A stretch of DNA of 64,000 nucleotides from Stomoxys calcitrans (taxonomy: Eukaryota > Arthropoda > Insecta > Diptera > Muscidae). The translations under genes and the position numbers were made by a program. Under the pieces are notes generated by a model. That model was not told where the DNA came from and ran no database searches. It saw only the letters and a list, made by a program, of their open reading frames with translations. Below are positions 1-11,172 of this stretch, piece after piece; the stretch's first letter is position 1; each line of letters begins with the position of its first letter. Location: the NCBI RefSeq assembly GCF_963082655.1, contig NC_081554.1:39826354-39890353 (forward strand), given 5' to 3'.

Positions 1-300
1 ATCGGACGAACATATATATGGGAGCTATATCCAAATCGAAACCAATTTTTTCTAATTTTAATAGAATTCGTCTCTGCGCCAAACAAATATACGTGCAAAT
101 TTGAAGACGATCGGAAGAAAATTGCGACAAATATTTTGTACACAAATTAACATTGACAGACGGACGGACAGATGAACGTAGCTAAATGGAATCAGAATGT
201 GATTTTGAGTCGATCGGTACACATATTAAAGGGTCTATCTTTCTTTCTTCTGGGTGTTACACGCAAATGTACTAAATTATAATACCCTGTACGACAGTGG
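1..300 (+). repeat. 153-bp family, 3' end fragment (C subtype)
   Basis: Starts inside a unit (ATATATATGGGAGCTATATCC) and runs through the family's characteristic tail: a short GACGGACGGACAG run, then 'agctaaatggaatcagaatgtgattttgagtcgatcgg', and a final GGTGGTGTAGGG-like end near 290. The same tail occurs at 30,540-30,640, which fixes family and orientation. Truncated at the window edge. No coding function is seen. Confidence 0.7.
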
Positions 301-617
301 TGGTGTAGGGTTACATAAAATTCTCAAAGGGACTCCATAATTTCCCATTTAAAATTTAATAAAAATCAGATGACAATGTAATCTTCTACAAGCCGATGGT
401 TAAATGGAGCCTTTATCGGGAATTGGTCCTGGGTAACATGCAGAGAATCGGTTTGGAGCATAAAGGATCGGTTTATAATCTGAGTAGCTGCAATGCAAAC
501 CGATCTCCCGATGGTCTGAATAAGTCAATAACGTAATATTACTTCCATATAAACCACTCTACCAATTTGAACAAATCTTATCCGATTACGCTTAAACTTT
601 TTACACCCAAGTCCACT

Positions 618-1275
618 GAGAGAAAACAAGTATGAACGGGCTAAGTTCGGCTGGACCGAAACTTAAGAACCCACCACCATGGATTCTGCTATAAATGTTC
701 ACAAACAAACTTAGTTGAAGGGCATCTGTATACCTTATGTACCAAATTTATAGCAAATCAGGCAAAAATTTTGCTTTTAGGTGCCGTAGAAGACCAATCG
801 GGAGATCAGTGTATAAGGGAGCTATATCAGATCAATTTTTGACGCGCTCGTAACTGTGCACTATGTGCAAAAATTCAGCCAAATCGAGCAAACAATGCCA
901 CTTCGAGGCGCTCGAGATGTCAAATCGAAAGATCGGTTTATATGGGAGTTATATCAGGTTATGGATCGAATTGGGTACATTGTACGTAACAAAACACACC
1001 GTAACAACACAGTCGTAACAAAACACACCGTGCAATATTTCAGCCAAATTGGATGATAATTGAGACTTCCAATGGCTTTGCGTACGAAATATCAGCCACA
1101 TCGGACACAAATGAAGGCTTCTAATGGCTCAAGAAGTCAAATCTGGATTCGGTTTATATGGGGGCTACATCAGGTTATCAACCGATTTGGAGCATACTCA
1201 GCACGGTTGTTGAGAGTCAGAGCATAAGTCTTTGTGCTAAATTTTAGCAAAATCGGATGAAAATTGAGGCCTCTA
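618..1275 (+). repeat. 153-bp family element, 5' part (A subtype)
   Basis: The 5' terminus is recognisable at about 634-690: AAGTTCGGCTGGACCGAAAC, then CCACCACCATGGAT, a degenerate form of the family start (palindrome TTCGGCCGGGCCGAA followed by TATACCCTCCACCATGGAT). Units follow with the usual order of motifs: atcggtttatatggg, agctatatcagg, then 'caaaattcagccaaatcg'. The small open frames here are translations of the repeat and are not regarded as genes. Confidence 0.7.
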
Positions 1276-1279
1276 TTAT

Positions 1280-2143
1280 ATTGATTGTCTGTCTTTCCGT
1301 CTGTCGAAATCACCATAGCGCTCGAACGAATAAAACTATTCGCATGAAATTTTGCACAGATACTTCTTATTGATGTAGGTAGTTGGGGAATAAAAATGGA
1401 CCATAACAGTTCAGATTTGGATATAGCTCCCATATAAACCCATCTCCTGATTTGACTTTTTGAACCTCGGAGGCTTCTTATCATTGAGCTTAAACTTGAA
1501 TCGGACAGCACTCATAGATAGGTGAGAAGTTTGCCCCTGTTGCTAAGTGGAATGTTCATGGGAAAAAATTTGGTTTTGCATTTTGGAAGTCGCAGTTGTT
1601 ATCCGATTTGGTTGAAATTTTAGATGAAGTGTTTTGTTATAACTTCCAACAACTGTGCCATCGATCAATAAACTGATAAAGATCCCATATAAACCGATCT
1701 CCTGGTTTGTCATCTTGAGCTTCTGGAAGCCACAATTGCTATACGATTTGGCTGACATTTTGAATGTGGAGGTTTGTTATGGCTTCCACCAACCTTGGCA
1801 AATACGGTACAAATCGGTCTATAGCCTGATACAGCTCCGCTATATCCAACCTCGCGATATGACATCTTGAGTCCCTGATAGCCGCAATTGCTATACGATT
1901 CGGCTGAAATTTTGTTATAAATTTTGTTATGACTTCCAACCTGATATACCTCCTATATAAACCGATCTCCCGATTAGTCTTCTACGACTCCTAGAAGCTT
2001 CAATTTGTGTCTGATTTGGAAGAAATTTGGCAGGTAAAATACACATGTCTTCAAATATTTTGATTTATGGAAATTTTTTGCAGAATCCATGGTGAAAGGT
2101 TCCCAAGATTTGGCCCGGTCGAACTTATCACATTTTTACATGT
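1280..2143 (-). repeat. 153-bp family element, inverted copy (A subtype)
   Basis: Reverse-orientation units ('cccatataaaccgatctcc', 'gatttggctgaaattt') run to a recognisable 5' terminus on the minus strand at about 2,085-2,143 (AATCCATGGTGAAAGG, then TTTGGCCCGGTCGAACTTA). The tail, seen as a run of TCTGTC/CCGTCTGTC near 1,285, abuts the tail side of the preceding plus-strand copy, so the two copies are tail to tail. A SINE fragment lies inside at 1,470-1,570. Confidence 0.65.
1470..1570 (+). repeat. tRNA-derived SINE, 3' fragment
   Basis: Matches the 3' third of the full SINEs at 16,448 and 35,411: CATTGAGCTTAAACTTGAAT, 'cggacagcactcat', GAGAAGTTTGCCCCTGTT and AATGTTCATGGG occur in the same order. 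The tRNA-like head with A and B boxes is absent, so this is a 5'-truncated copy. Confidence 0.75.
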
Positions 2144-2149
2144 TTTTTG

Positions 2150-3470
2150 TTATTATTTTATAATATACCAACGAAATGAAATTAAAATTATTATTAATGA
2201 TATTTGTTTTAATTCAGTAGGGAGTGAAATGTTCACTTTATAACGACAATGGCATTAAAACCATTTTGGTTTGGTACTAATGACAATAACATATTGGTAT
2301 TAAAAGCAATATCTTTTTGTTAATAAATCTAATAGCAAATGGTATTAATTGTTTGAAATTTTATCCATACCATACGGGATTGTTTCACTATCAATACCAT
2401 ATGGCATCGAAATTAATACGTTTAGTATCAATTTTGGTGGAAGATGTAACCTTTATCCGATATGCATGTGTTTTTAGAGTCTGTTTGTAAATAGAAAACG
2501 TCCAAAGACGTCCATGGCAAAGCGTTCCATTGTTGGCTGTATATTAGATTCAGTCCAGCCGATCTTTATGCTCTTGTTTTACATGTTCTCACCAGTCATA
2601 TATATCAGCTATATGCCATGGTTAGAACAATTTTTTTGTAAACAAATCACATATATTTTTTGTTGCCAAAATATATTGTATTTTGTTCTTTGTATTGTAA
2701 ACTTCAGCTTATTTAAAGTTCTTAAAAAACTCCTCAAGAATGAAAATTTCCATAATTACAGATCTACTCAAAAACACTGTTTCCATTCATCATTCAACGC
2801 AGTTGAATAGAAAACTCTATGTTCACATTTCAATAGGCTCCTCTGCTTTACTCCAATGTTCTCTCTGCTCATGTTTGAGTTAACTTCTGTGTTTGAAACC
2901 ACAAATAACAATGGCACAAAAGAAGCAACTTGGGAAATTCAAATCACATTCAAAGCTAAAAATAAACCTAAGACACAAGACAAAAACCAAAACAAAAATT
3001 TTAAAACTTCAAGATTGAAAAAGAGTGAGGAAGGCCATATGCAAGAAAATGAATAATAAAAGCCAAAAGAAACGAATACAGAAATGGGTTTCCATGGTGT
3101 TTTCTTTCGTTGTCATCTTCTTCTATGTTTACTTGGATGTAAAAAAAAATGTCTTAGGTGCTTGCAATTCAATAATGGATGTACTATGAGTTGTGTATTG
3201 CAAACAAACAAACAAACATGTGTAGATGTGAAGCCAAAAACCCGCTAGGTAATGAAACTAGCTAGGAATTTTCAAATTAAGGTGTGAATAAATCATATAT
3301 TAGTCTCCTCCTCCTAGAATAATTTCGTTGAAGTTAGTTGCAAACAACTGTAAGATTCCAGTAAGAGTTTAACGATAAGATATCTGATATTTTTAAAGCC
3401 AAATCAAAATTGTGCGACAACTCGCCGCTCTACCGCAATTTCAACTCAGTAGTTCCGAAAAATAAATAAA
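2150..3470. other. AT-rich stretch without a recognised gene
   Basis: Low-complexity AT-rich sequence. Between about 2,230 and 2,450 a loose repetition of GGTATTAA/TGGTATT motifs is visible. The short open frames at 2,514-2,810 and 2,856-3,056 show no recognisable motif or domain, and their composition is that of random AT-rich sequence. No promoter, exon or RNA gene could be supported. Confidence 0.5.
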
Positions 3471-3474
3471 GCGA

Positions 3475-3962
3475 AAAATAATACTGGCAAACAGATGCTA
3501 CTTTGGATTAAGTAGGCAGTTTAGAGACAAGTACAACTCTCGACAGGTGAAGATTACACTGATATTATCCATGTTGTTATATGGTTCTAAGGCATGGGTA
3601 CTTGTGAAAGCCGACCAAGTAGTGCTTGGAGTGTTTGAGAGAAAGACTCTTCATAAAATATATGGACCAGTTAGCGCTAATGGAGAATATAGGCGTCGCA
3701 TGAACCACAAGCTGTATGAGCTTTATGAAGACGTTACACGTATCAAAATACAACGGCTGCGTTGGCTAGGTTATGTTTTCAGAATGGATAAAGAATTTCC
3801 AGCAAAGAAGCCTGATGGAAAGATCAAGTGGTGAGAGACACCTTGACACTTGGTTTCAGAGATTGTAAAATGAGCGCAGAAGATCGAGGCGCTTGGAACG
3901 CTATTCTACTTTCGGCTAGTGGAACAAAAGTTCTGTCATAGCAAATTAAAGTAAGTAAGTAC
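3475..3962 (+). pseudogene. APE/RT non-LTR retrotransposon, C-terminal RT region and 3' tail (RTE-like)
   Basis: The translation from about 3,490 to 3,925 resembles the C-terminal end of insect endonuclease/reverse-transcriptase polyproteins: YFGLSRQFRDKYNSR, then LLYGSKAWVLVKADQVVLGV, FERKTLHKIYGP, the EYRRRMNHKLYELYEDV motif and IKIQRLRWLGYVFRMD. After a frameshift near 3,834 the tail reads EDRGAWNAIL and stops. The element ends in GTAAGTAAGTA at about 3,950-3,962, the short tandem tail expected of RTE-type elements. It is 5'-truncated (no endonuclease or catalytic RT motif) and non-functional. A second copy of its last ~100 bp lies at 11,984-12,096 on the other strand. Clade assignment is tentative. 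Confidence 0.7.
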
Positions 3963-4490
3963 AGTAGTTGAGAGTTGTATCATTTTAAAGTATAAAGGAA
4001 GGTTTTTTTTTTGTATCGCATACTTAAATATTTTTCTAATTCGTTTCATAATTTTATTTTTCAGAAAAAAGGTTAAGTTTCTTCAATTATTATATTGCTC
4101 TCTTAAGCATAGCTGAATCACTGTTAAATATGATCTTACCAAACTAAAGTATATCAGGAACGATACATACCTGAAAGTAAATAATAAAGAAAATGACATT
4201 AGAAAAATTCATAAAATTGAGTATGATTAAATTAGGTATACATAAGAAAAAAATTAAAATATTTCATATTTCAATATGTCCTTAAAACATTGGCAATTGT
4301 CCCATCTAACGGAGCCATAGTAAGCGCATTAAAAAATTGTCTTAAGGTTGTTCTCTATGATCAACGATATGCTGACAGCACTCGAGTTGGTAAAAATTTA
4401 GATATAGTCCGATGATTTGCACACATTTCGTCCTTGCCGAGTTACGAATCGAGTGAGAATAGTTTACAGGAACATTTCAATCTATAAGGC
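3963..4490. other. AT-rich spacer
   Basis: No coding potential, RNA gene or repeat family member was recognised between the 3' end of one retrotransposon and the truncated 3' side of the next. Confidence 0.5.
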
Positions 4491-6165
4491 GTAGTCCTAT
4501 GTTTCCGTTATGATACCGAAAGCTAAACTAACCTCCTTCTTACTTCTCCCTATAGGATTTTCGTCTTCCTGCTGACAGGTTCGCTGTTCCACAGCTTTCG
4601 TCGCCCACGTTTTTAACTGGGACTTTGTTGACCCGAAAAGCTTCGGGTAAACCAGATTTATTGACGGCAGTCCTCTGGCCTTCACTGCCAAAACGTCTGT
4701 TCTTTCATTACCCCTTACCCCGCTGTGACCCGGCACTGCGGATCGTGCCATCCTCAGAGAAGGCGTTAATCTCCTTTTTACATTCCAAGACTGTTCGTGA
4801 CCTTTCCGTCTTGGTTGTTATTACCCTGATGACCAGTTTATTGCCCGTAACAATGCTCACATTCGATGTCCGCGTAAACATCACACCTTCTCACGTATCC
4901 CGCCATCGTCCTGATCTCCGCCTGCAGGACCGTATTATGTCCAGGCAGCCGAAAACAGATCTCAGACCTTGGGTTATCAATGTAGACCCCCAACCGAAAA
5001 TGAATCTCAATCTCTGGGTTATCAATGAAGACCCCTGGCCCACTCTGTCTTCTAGCTTTGATTCATCTGTGTAGCATGATTTTGCAGATGGCAATAACAG
5101 AGTTCCATCAATTTAAGACTGTGCCCCGCTGGCAACAGAGCCTCGTACTCGACCTCAAGTTTCATCTCAGGTATCCGATCGGAAACCTCTTCCCTTCCTT
5201 CCAGGTTTCCAATCGTCGCCTCGATTATACCGAAATGGTATGAGCTGCTCCCATTCTCTATCAATTCTCCCATCGCCTTAAGTCTCATAGCCGCAGCGGC
5301 TGCCTGGTTCGTAATCTGTATGTCAATGGGTTGGATACCTAGAATATTATCCTTATGTTGCACCAAACTACTGAGGCGTAAGTAAGTATTGCTCTAACCA
5401 CGCTCCTGTAGAGCCAGTGGACTATCCTCGGATTCAGGCCCCATTTGGAGCCTTCGGTCCGTCTACATAGTGTCCAACATCTGAGAGCCTTCTCAGTACG
5501 CTCCTGAGTGTGACACTTCTAATTAAGTTTCCTATCGAAGATCACTCCAAAGTGTATGACCTTGTCAGATATCGAAATCGTTTTGTTGAGGAAACGTGTG
5601 GTGTCAAATTGCCCCACCTTCGTTTTCCTCGTGAACAGGCAGATTTCAGTCTTCTCTGGGTTAACATTCAGACCGCTAAGTCTAGCCCAGTCGTATGCCA
5701 TCTCCAATACCCTTTCGGCCCTTCTGCATAACTGATTCCGATCCTTATCTATTACTAGAATTAAAACATAGTCTGCGTAATTCTAGTAATAGGCAAGTCA
5801 GTCTGCGTAATTCTTGTAATAGGTAAGTCAGCATCCGTAATAGGTTATTTATGATGACCACCCATAGGACTAGCGATGATATGCCCTCCTGTGGCGTGTC
5901 TTGTACCACCTTCTCCCTTATATTTATGTCATGGGACCAACAATTTTTTAAACTATTCCTTAGCATATGGTTTATCCAATCTATAGGGACCCGGTCCACC
6001 CAGTATTGGTCTATGGATTGGATCAGTGTGTCGGTCCGCACATTGTTAAACATCCCCTCGATGTCAATGCATACCGACAGTGTGTACGTCTTGGTATCAA
6101 ACATCATGATATAGGCATAATGTTTGTATTTGAGCAATTCGCTGGATGTGCTACTCTCCGGATGC
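4491..6165 (-). pseudogene. RNase H-bearing non-LTR retrotransposon, degraded copy 1 (LOA/I/R1-like)
   Basis: Read on the minus strand, the 5' side (6,165 to 5,745) shows an RT fragment: SELLKYKHYAYI, VCIDIEGMFNNVRTDTLIQS and the B-motif remnant DTPQEGISSLVLW. Next come RLSGLNVNPEKTEICLFTRK (5,707-5,519) and DILGIQPIDIQI (5,366-5,052). An RNase H remnant follows (CYTDESKLEDRVGQG; PGHSGVRGNERTD at 4,751-4,497). Canonical RNase H reads YTDGSK, so the copy is mutated. It is split into at least four frames by stops, frameshifts and two short duplications (about 4,960-5,040 and 5,755-5,830). The same family is present at 22,120-23,792, 29,788-29,990 and 47,918-50,140. The 5' truncation at about 6,165 abuts a B-type repeat. 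It cannot encode a working protein. Confidence 0.8.
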
Positions 6166-6705
6166 TCCAAATCGGATTAAAAATGCTCCTTTTATGGGCT
6201 CAATACTCTATATGGGGAGATCGGTCTATATGGCAGCTATGGCCAAATATCTTTCGATCTGGGCGATATTCAACAAAAACGTTTGAAGGGGTGCCAAAAC
6301 GCACTGTTTCAAATTTCATCAAAATCGGATGAAAAATGCTTGTTTTATGGGCTCATTACACAATATCGGGAGATCGGTATATATGACAGCTATATCAAAG
6401 TATGATCCAATCTGTACCACATTTGACAGGAATGGGTAAGGGTCTACCAGAAAACACTGTGACAAATTTCATCGAATTTGGGTATTAAATGGATGTTTTA
6501 TGGCCTCAATACCCTATATCGGGAAATCGAGGCAGTTATACCCAAATATAGTCCGATCAGAACCGCACTTCACAGTAATGAATAGGGGTCTACCAGAACT
6601 CACTGTGCCAAATTCCATCGAAATCGGATGAAAATTACCAATTTAATTGCCTCAAGACTATAAGTCTGGAGATCGGTCTACATAGTGGCTATGTAAAACT
6701 AAAAT
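6165..6705 (+). repeat. 153-bp family array, B subtype
   Basis: About three and a half tandem units with recurring 'caaatttcatc(a/g)aaatcgg', 'ttttatgggctca', 'agatcggtctatatggcagctat' and GGTCTACCAGAA. Successive 'caaattt' anchors at about 6,309, 6,463 and 6,609 are 154 and 146 bp apart. The array starts where the retrotransposon copy 1 is truncated, so one insertion probably interrupted the other. Confidence 0.75.
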
Positions 6706-6774
6706 CCGACTTTATGAGATCAGAAGGTCAGGTTTATATACAAGGAATACGAAATCATCAAATATTGTTTGGAA

Positions 6775-6905
6775 ATTTTTTTTATACCCAAGATATCTGC
6801 AAAATTATAAATATCCAAAAACATACACAAAAAATGTATTTATTGGGTATTTACCCAATAAATACCCAAGCGTTGGGTATTTACCGGGTAGAAACCCATC
6901 TCTAT
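6775..6905 (+). repeat. GGGTATTTACC palindromic motif block
   Basis: Contains ATTGGGTATTTACCCAATA, which is self-complementary, followed by further GGGTATTTACC copies and GGGTAGAAACCCATCTC. The same block occurs in inverse orientation at about 30,838-30,890, joined to equivalent B-type sequence, so it belongs to the same repeat and is not a chance palindrome. Confidence 0.5.
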
Positions 6906-7552
6906 GCATGAGGTGTTCTGTTATGATTTCCAACAACTGTGCTAAGTCTGGTTCAAATCGGTCCATAACCTGATATAGCTGTCATATAAACCGATATGGG
7001 ATCATGACTTCTTGATCCTCTAGAGAGCGCAATTCTTATCCGATTTCCTGAAATTCGGCATGATCGAGTGTTTATTTATGACTTCCAATAACTTTGCTAA
7101 GTATGGTTCAAATCGGTCCATAACCTGATATAGCTATCATATTAACCGATCTGGGATCTTGACTTCTTGAGCCTCTGGAGGGCGTAATTGTTATCCGATT
7201 TGGATGAATACAACGGATTCTCCAAAGACCTTCAACGTCTGAATCGGTCTATAGCTTGATACAACTCCCATATAACCCGATCTCCCTATTTTACTTCTTG
7301 AGCCCCTAAAGAGCGCAATTCTTATTTGAATTGGCTGAAATGTTACACAATGACTTCTACTATGATCTCCAATGTTCATTTCAATTATGGTCTGAATCGG
7401 ACCATAACTTAGTATAGCTGCAATAGCATAGCAATTATTTTCTTTTATACTTTGTTTGCCTAAAACTAGATACCGGGAAAAGAACTCGACAAATGCGATC
7501 CATGGTGGAGGGTATATAAAATTCGGCCCGGCCAAACTTAACACGCTTTTAC
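6905..7552 (-). repeat. 153-bp family element, A subtype, inverted
   Basis: Minus-strand units ('ccataacctgatatagct', 'cttcttgagcctct') end at the family 5' terminus at about 7,498-7,552: ATCCATGGTGGAGGGTATAT, then TTCGGCCCGGCCAAACTTAA and CACGCTTTTACTTGTTT. The junction on the other side is the GGGTATTTACC block. The 117-residue frame in this stretch is a translation of the repeat. Confidence 0.8.
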
Positions 7553-8925
7553 TTGTTTAACACTGTGCTGATTGAATGAAGTAAATTGAATTTCCTGCTA
7601 GTGGTTGGTAATGTTGTGGTTTTTAACTCTTTTTCATTATTCCCAATGCGCTGTTGGATGAATTATATCGACTAGACAAAAGAAAATAAATGATAATCAA
7701 TCTAAACCAACAATAAGAACAAGACAGCAAGTAATAAATTTATATTAGAAATTTTATGGATTTTCTTTTCATTGATTTGCTTTCCATTGATTTTCTTTAT
7801 GAATATCTTTCCTTCTAATTTTCGCATTTTACAAGGTAATCATGGCTGAAGATTGATGTCGGCACATAAACATGTCTGTTGTTCTACAGTCAGATAATGC
7901 ACGTGAGATGAATTATGAAGATTATCAAATTTGGAATTATTAAAAAAGAAGGCTACGTTTATTATGGTATTACAGTGACTTTGGTAAGTACACTTTTGAT
8001 ATAACCAGTGTGGTTTTGGCTTTACGCAGTACTGCATTAACAACTGAACATACATTGAATTGAAGATATTCTTAAGCTATGATGAATCAATGGACAATTA
8101 GAGTCTAACTTCGTTTGTATCTAAGGAGTCTTCACATTCATGTTTATATTACTCCTCAAATTTTTCTTCTTATTAAAAGTTTTTGAAACCTATAACTATT
8201 TTGTTTTCTTTTATATTATGAAATAAACCAAAACACATACCTTTGCATTTGAAGCATTTTTAAAGCCTGATGTTTGTATACACTGTGCAAAATTACTTTA
8301 TTTTCATAGTTAATTTATTTTCTTTTGAAAATGAATTAAATTCATAAATTGGAACACAAACACACACACGCACACCATAACAACATTTAATAACAATTGT
8401 GGTTTTTACTGAATTACTGAAAATATTTACACACACACACACACATTGATTAAAAATTGTATAAGGGGGGCAAAATGTTTTGTAACAAAATAATCATCAT
8501 TTACGAAAATTTCTCAAACACTAGCCACAAACACTAATAAAGTTGCCAAACACACTCACTTGTGTACAAAAACCACAAGAATCATTTCAAAATACACTCA
8601 CACGCACTGAAGATGACGGGTAGTTAAATATGATGTGAATAAATTTATTGAAATTGCTTTAAGATGTTCGTAAAGTGGTAAACATTTCACTTTAAAGCCA
8701 TTTTTTTGTGGAATAGGCTGCCATGTTTGCCCAAGTGGTTTGTATTTTCTTTTCTCTTATTCTTTTTTGAAACAATTTTTCATTTCCATTTCACCTAAAT
8801 CACATTGGGGCTATTACAAAATATATGTTAATAAATAAAATTTTTATCACAATTTATTTCGATTTTTATTGTTGTCTAATAATTTGTGAAAATCTTAGAA
8901 GATTTCCATTTAAGACTTTGGGACA
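7553..8925. other. AT-rich region with CA microsatellites
   Basis: No gene recognised. Two short CA/ACAC microsatellites lie at about 8,359-8,380 and 8,428-8,446. The sequence lacks the repeat families that dominate most of the window, so this could be older single-copy DNA such as intron or intergenic sequence. Confidence 0.5.
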
Positions 8926-9111
8926 AACGAAGGCTGAACTCGCTACTGACAGCTGATGTCAAAATCACCACATAAACCACCACAGCCATAGCACAAACAC
9001 AACGCAAAAGACCAATCATCTAACCAACGATAACAACAACCACAACACAAGATCTTAACGCATTTACACACACAATCAAAAGACTGAGAAAAAGAGAGTA
9101 ACAAAACCCAA
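8926..9111 (+). other. Possible untranslated host exon with 5' splice site
   Basis: A locally GC-richer, CA-rich segment (ACAACAACCACAACACAAG and similar) typical in composition of fly 5' untranslated leaders. It is followed by AA/GTAAGTAT at 9,110-9,117, a near-ideal 5' splice site. No ATG-initiated frame of interest lies on the plus strand, so if real it would be a non-coding first exon. The 89-residue minus-strand frame opposite it is Cys/Leu-rich because of the CA-rich complement and is not supported. Evidence is composition plus one splice motif only; no acceptor was paired. Confidence 0.25.
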
Positions 9112-9450
9112 GTAAGTATAAGCTGGTCTTTAAGCAGACAAGAAAACGACCAAAATACCAAAGGAGAAGAAGAAGAAGATAGAAATCTCAACAAACTGCA
9201 AAAAGCACACAAAACAAGAAGAAAAAAACAAGTGTGGCGAAAAGAGGAAGAAGAAAAAAAATGAAGATACTCTTCTTTATGAATATATGTTTATGTAGGT
9301 ATACAGCTGTGAATTATACATAAAAAATGAAACAACCAACTATTGTTGGCGTTTGGAGCATAAGATGACTAAGTCCATAATAATAAAACATTCAATTTGT
9401 TTGAATGAAAGTTTTATTTTTTGGGTAATTTAGAAGTAAATAGGTAAATC

Positions 9451-10527
9451 GAGTAAAAAGGCATTAAGTTCGGCCGGGTCGTCACAATCCGGTGAAAACT
9501 GGACGGCACGGACATTGAGTGGTCTAATAAATAAAAATCACTGTTCATTTTTGTAGAACAATATTGGTCCTTATGGCAGCTATATCCAAATATAAACCGA
9601 TCTGAACCATAAAGCACACGTATGTCGAAAAGCCTAACATAATTCACTGCGCCAAATTTCAACAAAATCGCTTTTTATAAGGCCAAGATTTTAAATCGAG
9701 AGAACGTTCTATATGGCACCTATAACCATATTTGGACCGATCTGGACCAAATTAAACAAGGATATAACAATCATCCTATTTTATTACATAGTAATCAAGC
9801 TATTTTTGTTACAACAGCTCACTGATTAAAATTTCTGAGAAATCGGATAAAAATAAAATTTTTATGGGCTTCAGACCCTTTATCGGCAGATGGGTTTATA
9901 TGGCAGATATATCTAAATATTATCCAATCTGAACTATATTAAAGGCGGATGTTGGGAGGCTTAAAACAACTCACTGGTTCAAATTTCAGCGAAATCAAGT
10001 AATAAGTGCAGCTTTTATAGGCCTTAAACCCTTAACCGGCAGAACGGTCTATATGATTCAGATTCAGATTTAGATGTAGCTGTCTACATCTAAATCTGAA
10101 CCATATTTGGGCCAGATGTCGGGAGGCCTAAAACTACTCACTGTTTCAAATTTCAGCGCAATCGGATAAAAATAAAGCTTTTATGGGCTTCAGACCCTTT
10201 ACCGGCAAATCGGTCTATATAGCAGCTATATCTAAATATAGTCCGATTTGGCCCATTCAAAAACTTGACCAGTGTGCATTAAAAAAAGACGTATCTGTGC
10301 TAAATTACAGCTTAATATCTCAATTATTGAAGGCTGTAGAGTGATTACAACAGACGGACGGACAGACGGATAAACGGACAGACACACGGACATCGTTATA
10401 TCGTCTTAGAATTTTACTACGGTCCGAAATATATATACTTTGTAGGGTCGGAAATTGATATTTCGATGTGTTGCAAAAGGAATGACTCAATAAATATACC
10501 CCCTATTCTGGGGTGGTGGGTATAAAA
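9451..10527 (+). repeat. 153-bp family element, B subtype, apparently end-to-end
   Basis: Begins with GAGTAAAAAGGCATTAAGTT followed by CGGCCGGG, the family 5' terminus, and ends at about 10,490-10,527 with TATACCCCCTATTCTGGGGT then GGTGGGTATAAAA, the family 3' hairpin. In between are diverged units with 'atcggtctatatggcagctatat', 'gtttcaaatttcagcg' and 'cttttatgggcttcagaccc', and a GACGGACGGACAGACGG tail at 10,350-10,390. Both ends are present, so this is a rare complete B-type copy of about 1.08 kb. Confidence 0.8.
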
Positions 10528-10550
10528 ATTAATTATTTTGGAGTTATTTA

Positions 10551-11172
10551 TACGAGGACTGCTTTAAAAGTTTCTGACCTAAACAACACTAAGTGTTGCA
10601 AGGTGCAATCTTATTTTTCCATTTGAAAGTTTGACATTTTCTAGCATAATCGTACTTCGAACGTTTTGGCGCACAGCCTTCATTTGTGTTCTTTACAATG
10701 ACTTGCAAAAATTATTTTGACAAGAACATTTTTCACGACTTTCGACGTGGATTATCATGATAAGTGCACATTAATGAATTTAAAACTTTGTATGGCTATG
10801 AAGCACCATCCTATAACACTGTGAAAACCCGGTTTAATGAATTCATACATGGCCGACGATTGCTCAAAATCGAATTCCGTTAAGATCGTCCAAAAACTGT
10901 CGTTGTACCAGAGAAAATTGATGCCGTGCGTGAAATTATAATGCAAAATCGTTATGTGACATACAGTAAGAAAGAGGCGCTTTGAGCATATATTCGATAT
11001 TGCATGAACACCTTAACGTACATAAGATTCGTTCTAGTTGGATTCCCCACAATTTGAGAATGGAAAAAAAGACTCGTGTCTTAGTCCGACGAAATGTTGG
11101 AAAAAAAAAACGATCGAGGTGCTTCAAAATAAGTTTATAAGATCGTCAAAGATAGCGAATCGTGGATCTGTG
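10551..11172 (+). pseudogene. Mariner-family transposon, 5' half, dead
   Basis: A mariner-like left end (TACGAGGACTGCTTTAAAAG, after TA) is followed by the N-terminal half of a mariner transposase read across several frames: FHDFRRGLS, YGYEAPSYNTVKTRFNEFIH (helix-turn-helix region), DRPKTVVVPEKIDAVREIIM and, near 11,150, DSESWIC, the site of the first catalytic Asp. In-frame stops interrupt the reading (after FRRGLS and elsewhere). Similarity ends at about 11,172, before the second catalytic Asp, and no right TIR was found. Its relative at 29,161-29,783 carries an overlapping N-terminal part. Confidence 0.75.

Noticed and set aside
4625..5074. 149-residue plus-strand frame
   Set aside because: It is antisense to the RNase H region of the retrotransposon copy 1, whose motifs read on the minus strand.
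8943..9212. 89-residue Cys/Leu-rich minus-strand frame
   Set aside because: It is the complement of a CA- and GAA-rich leader-like sequence; composition alone explains it.
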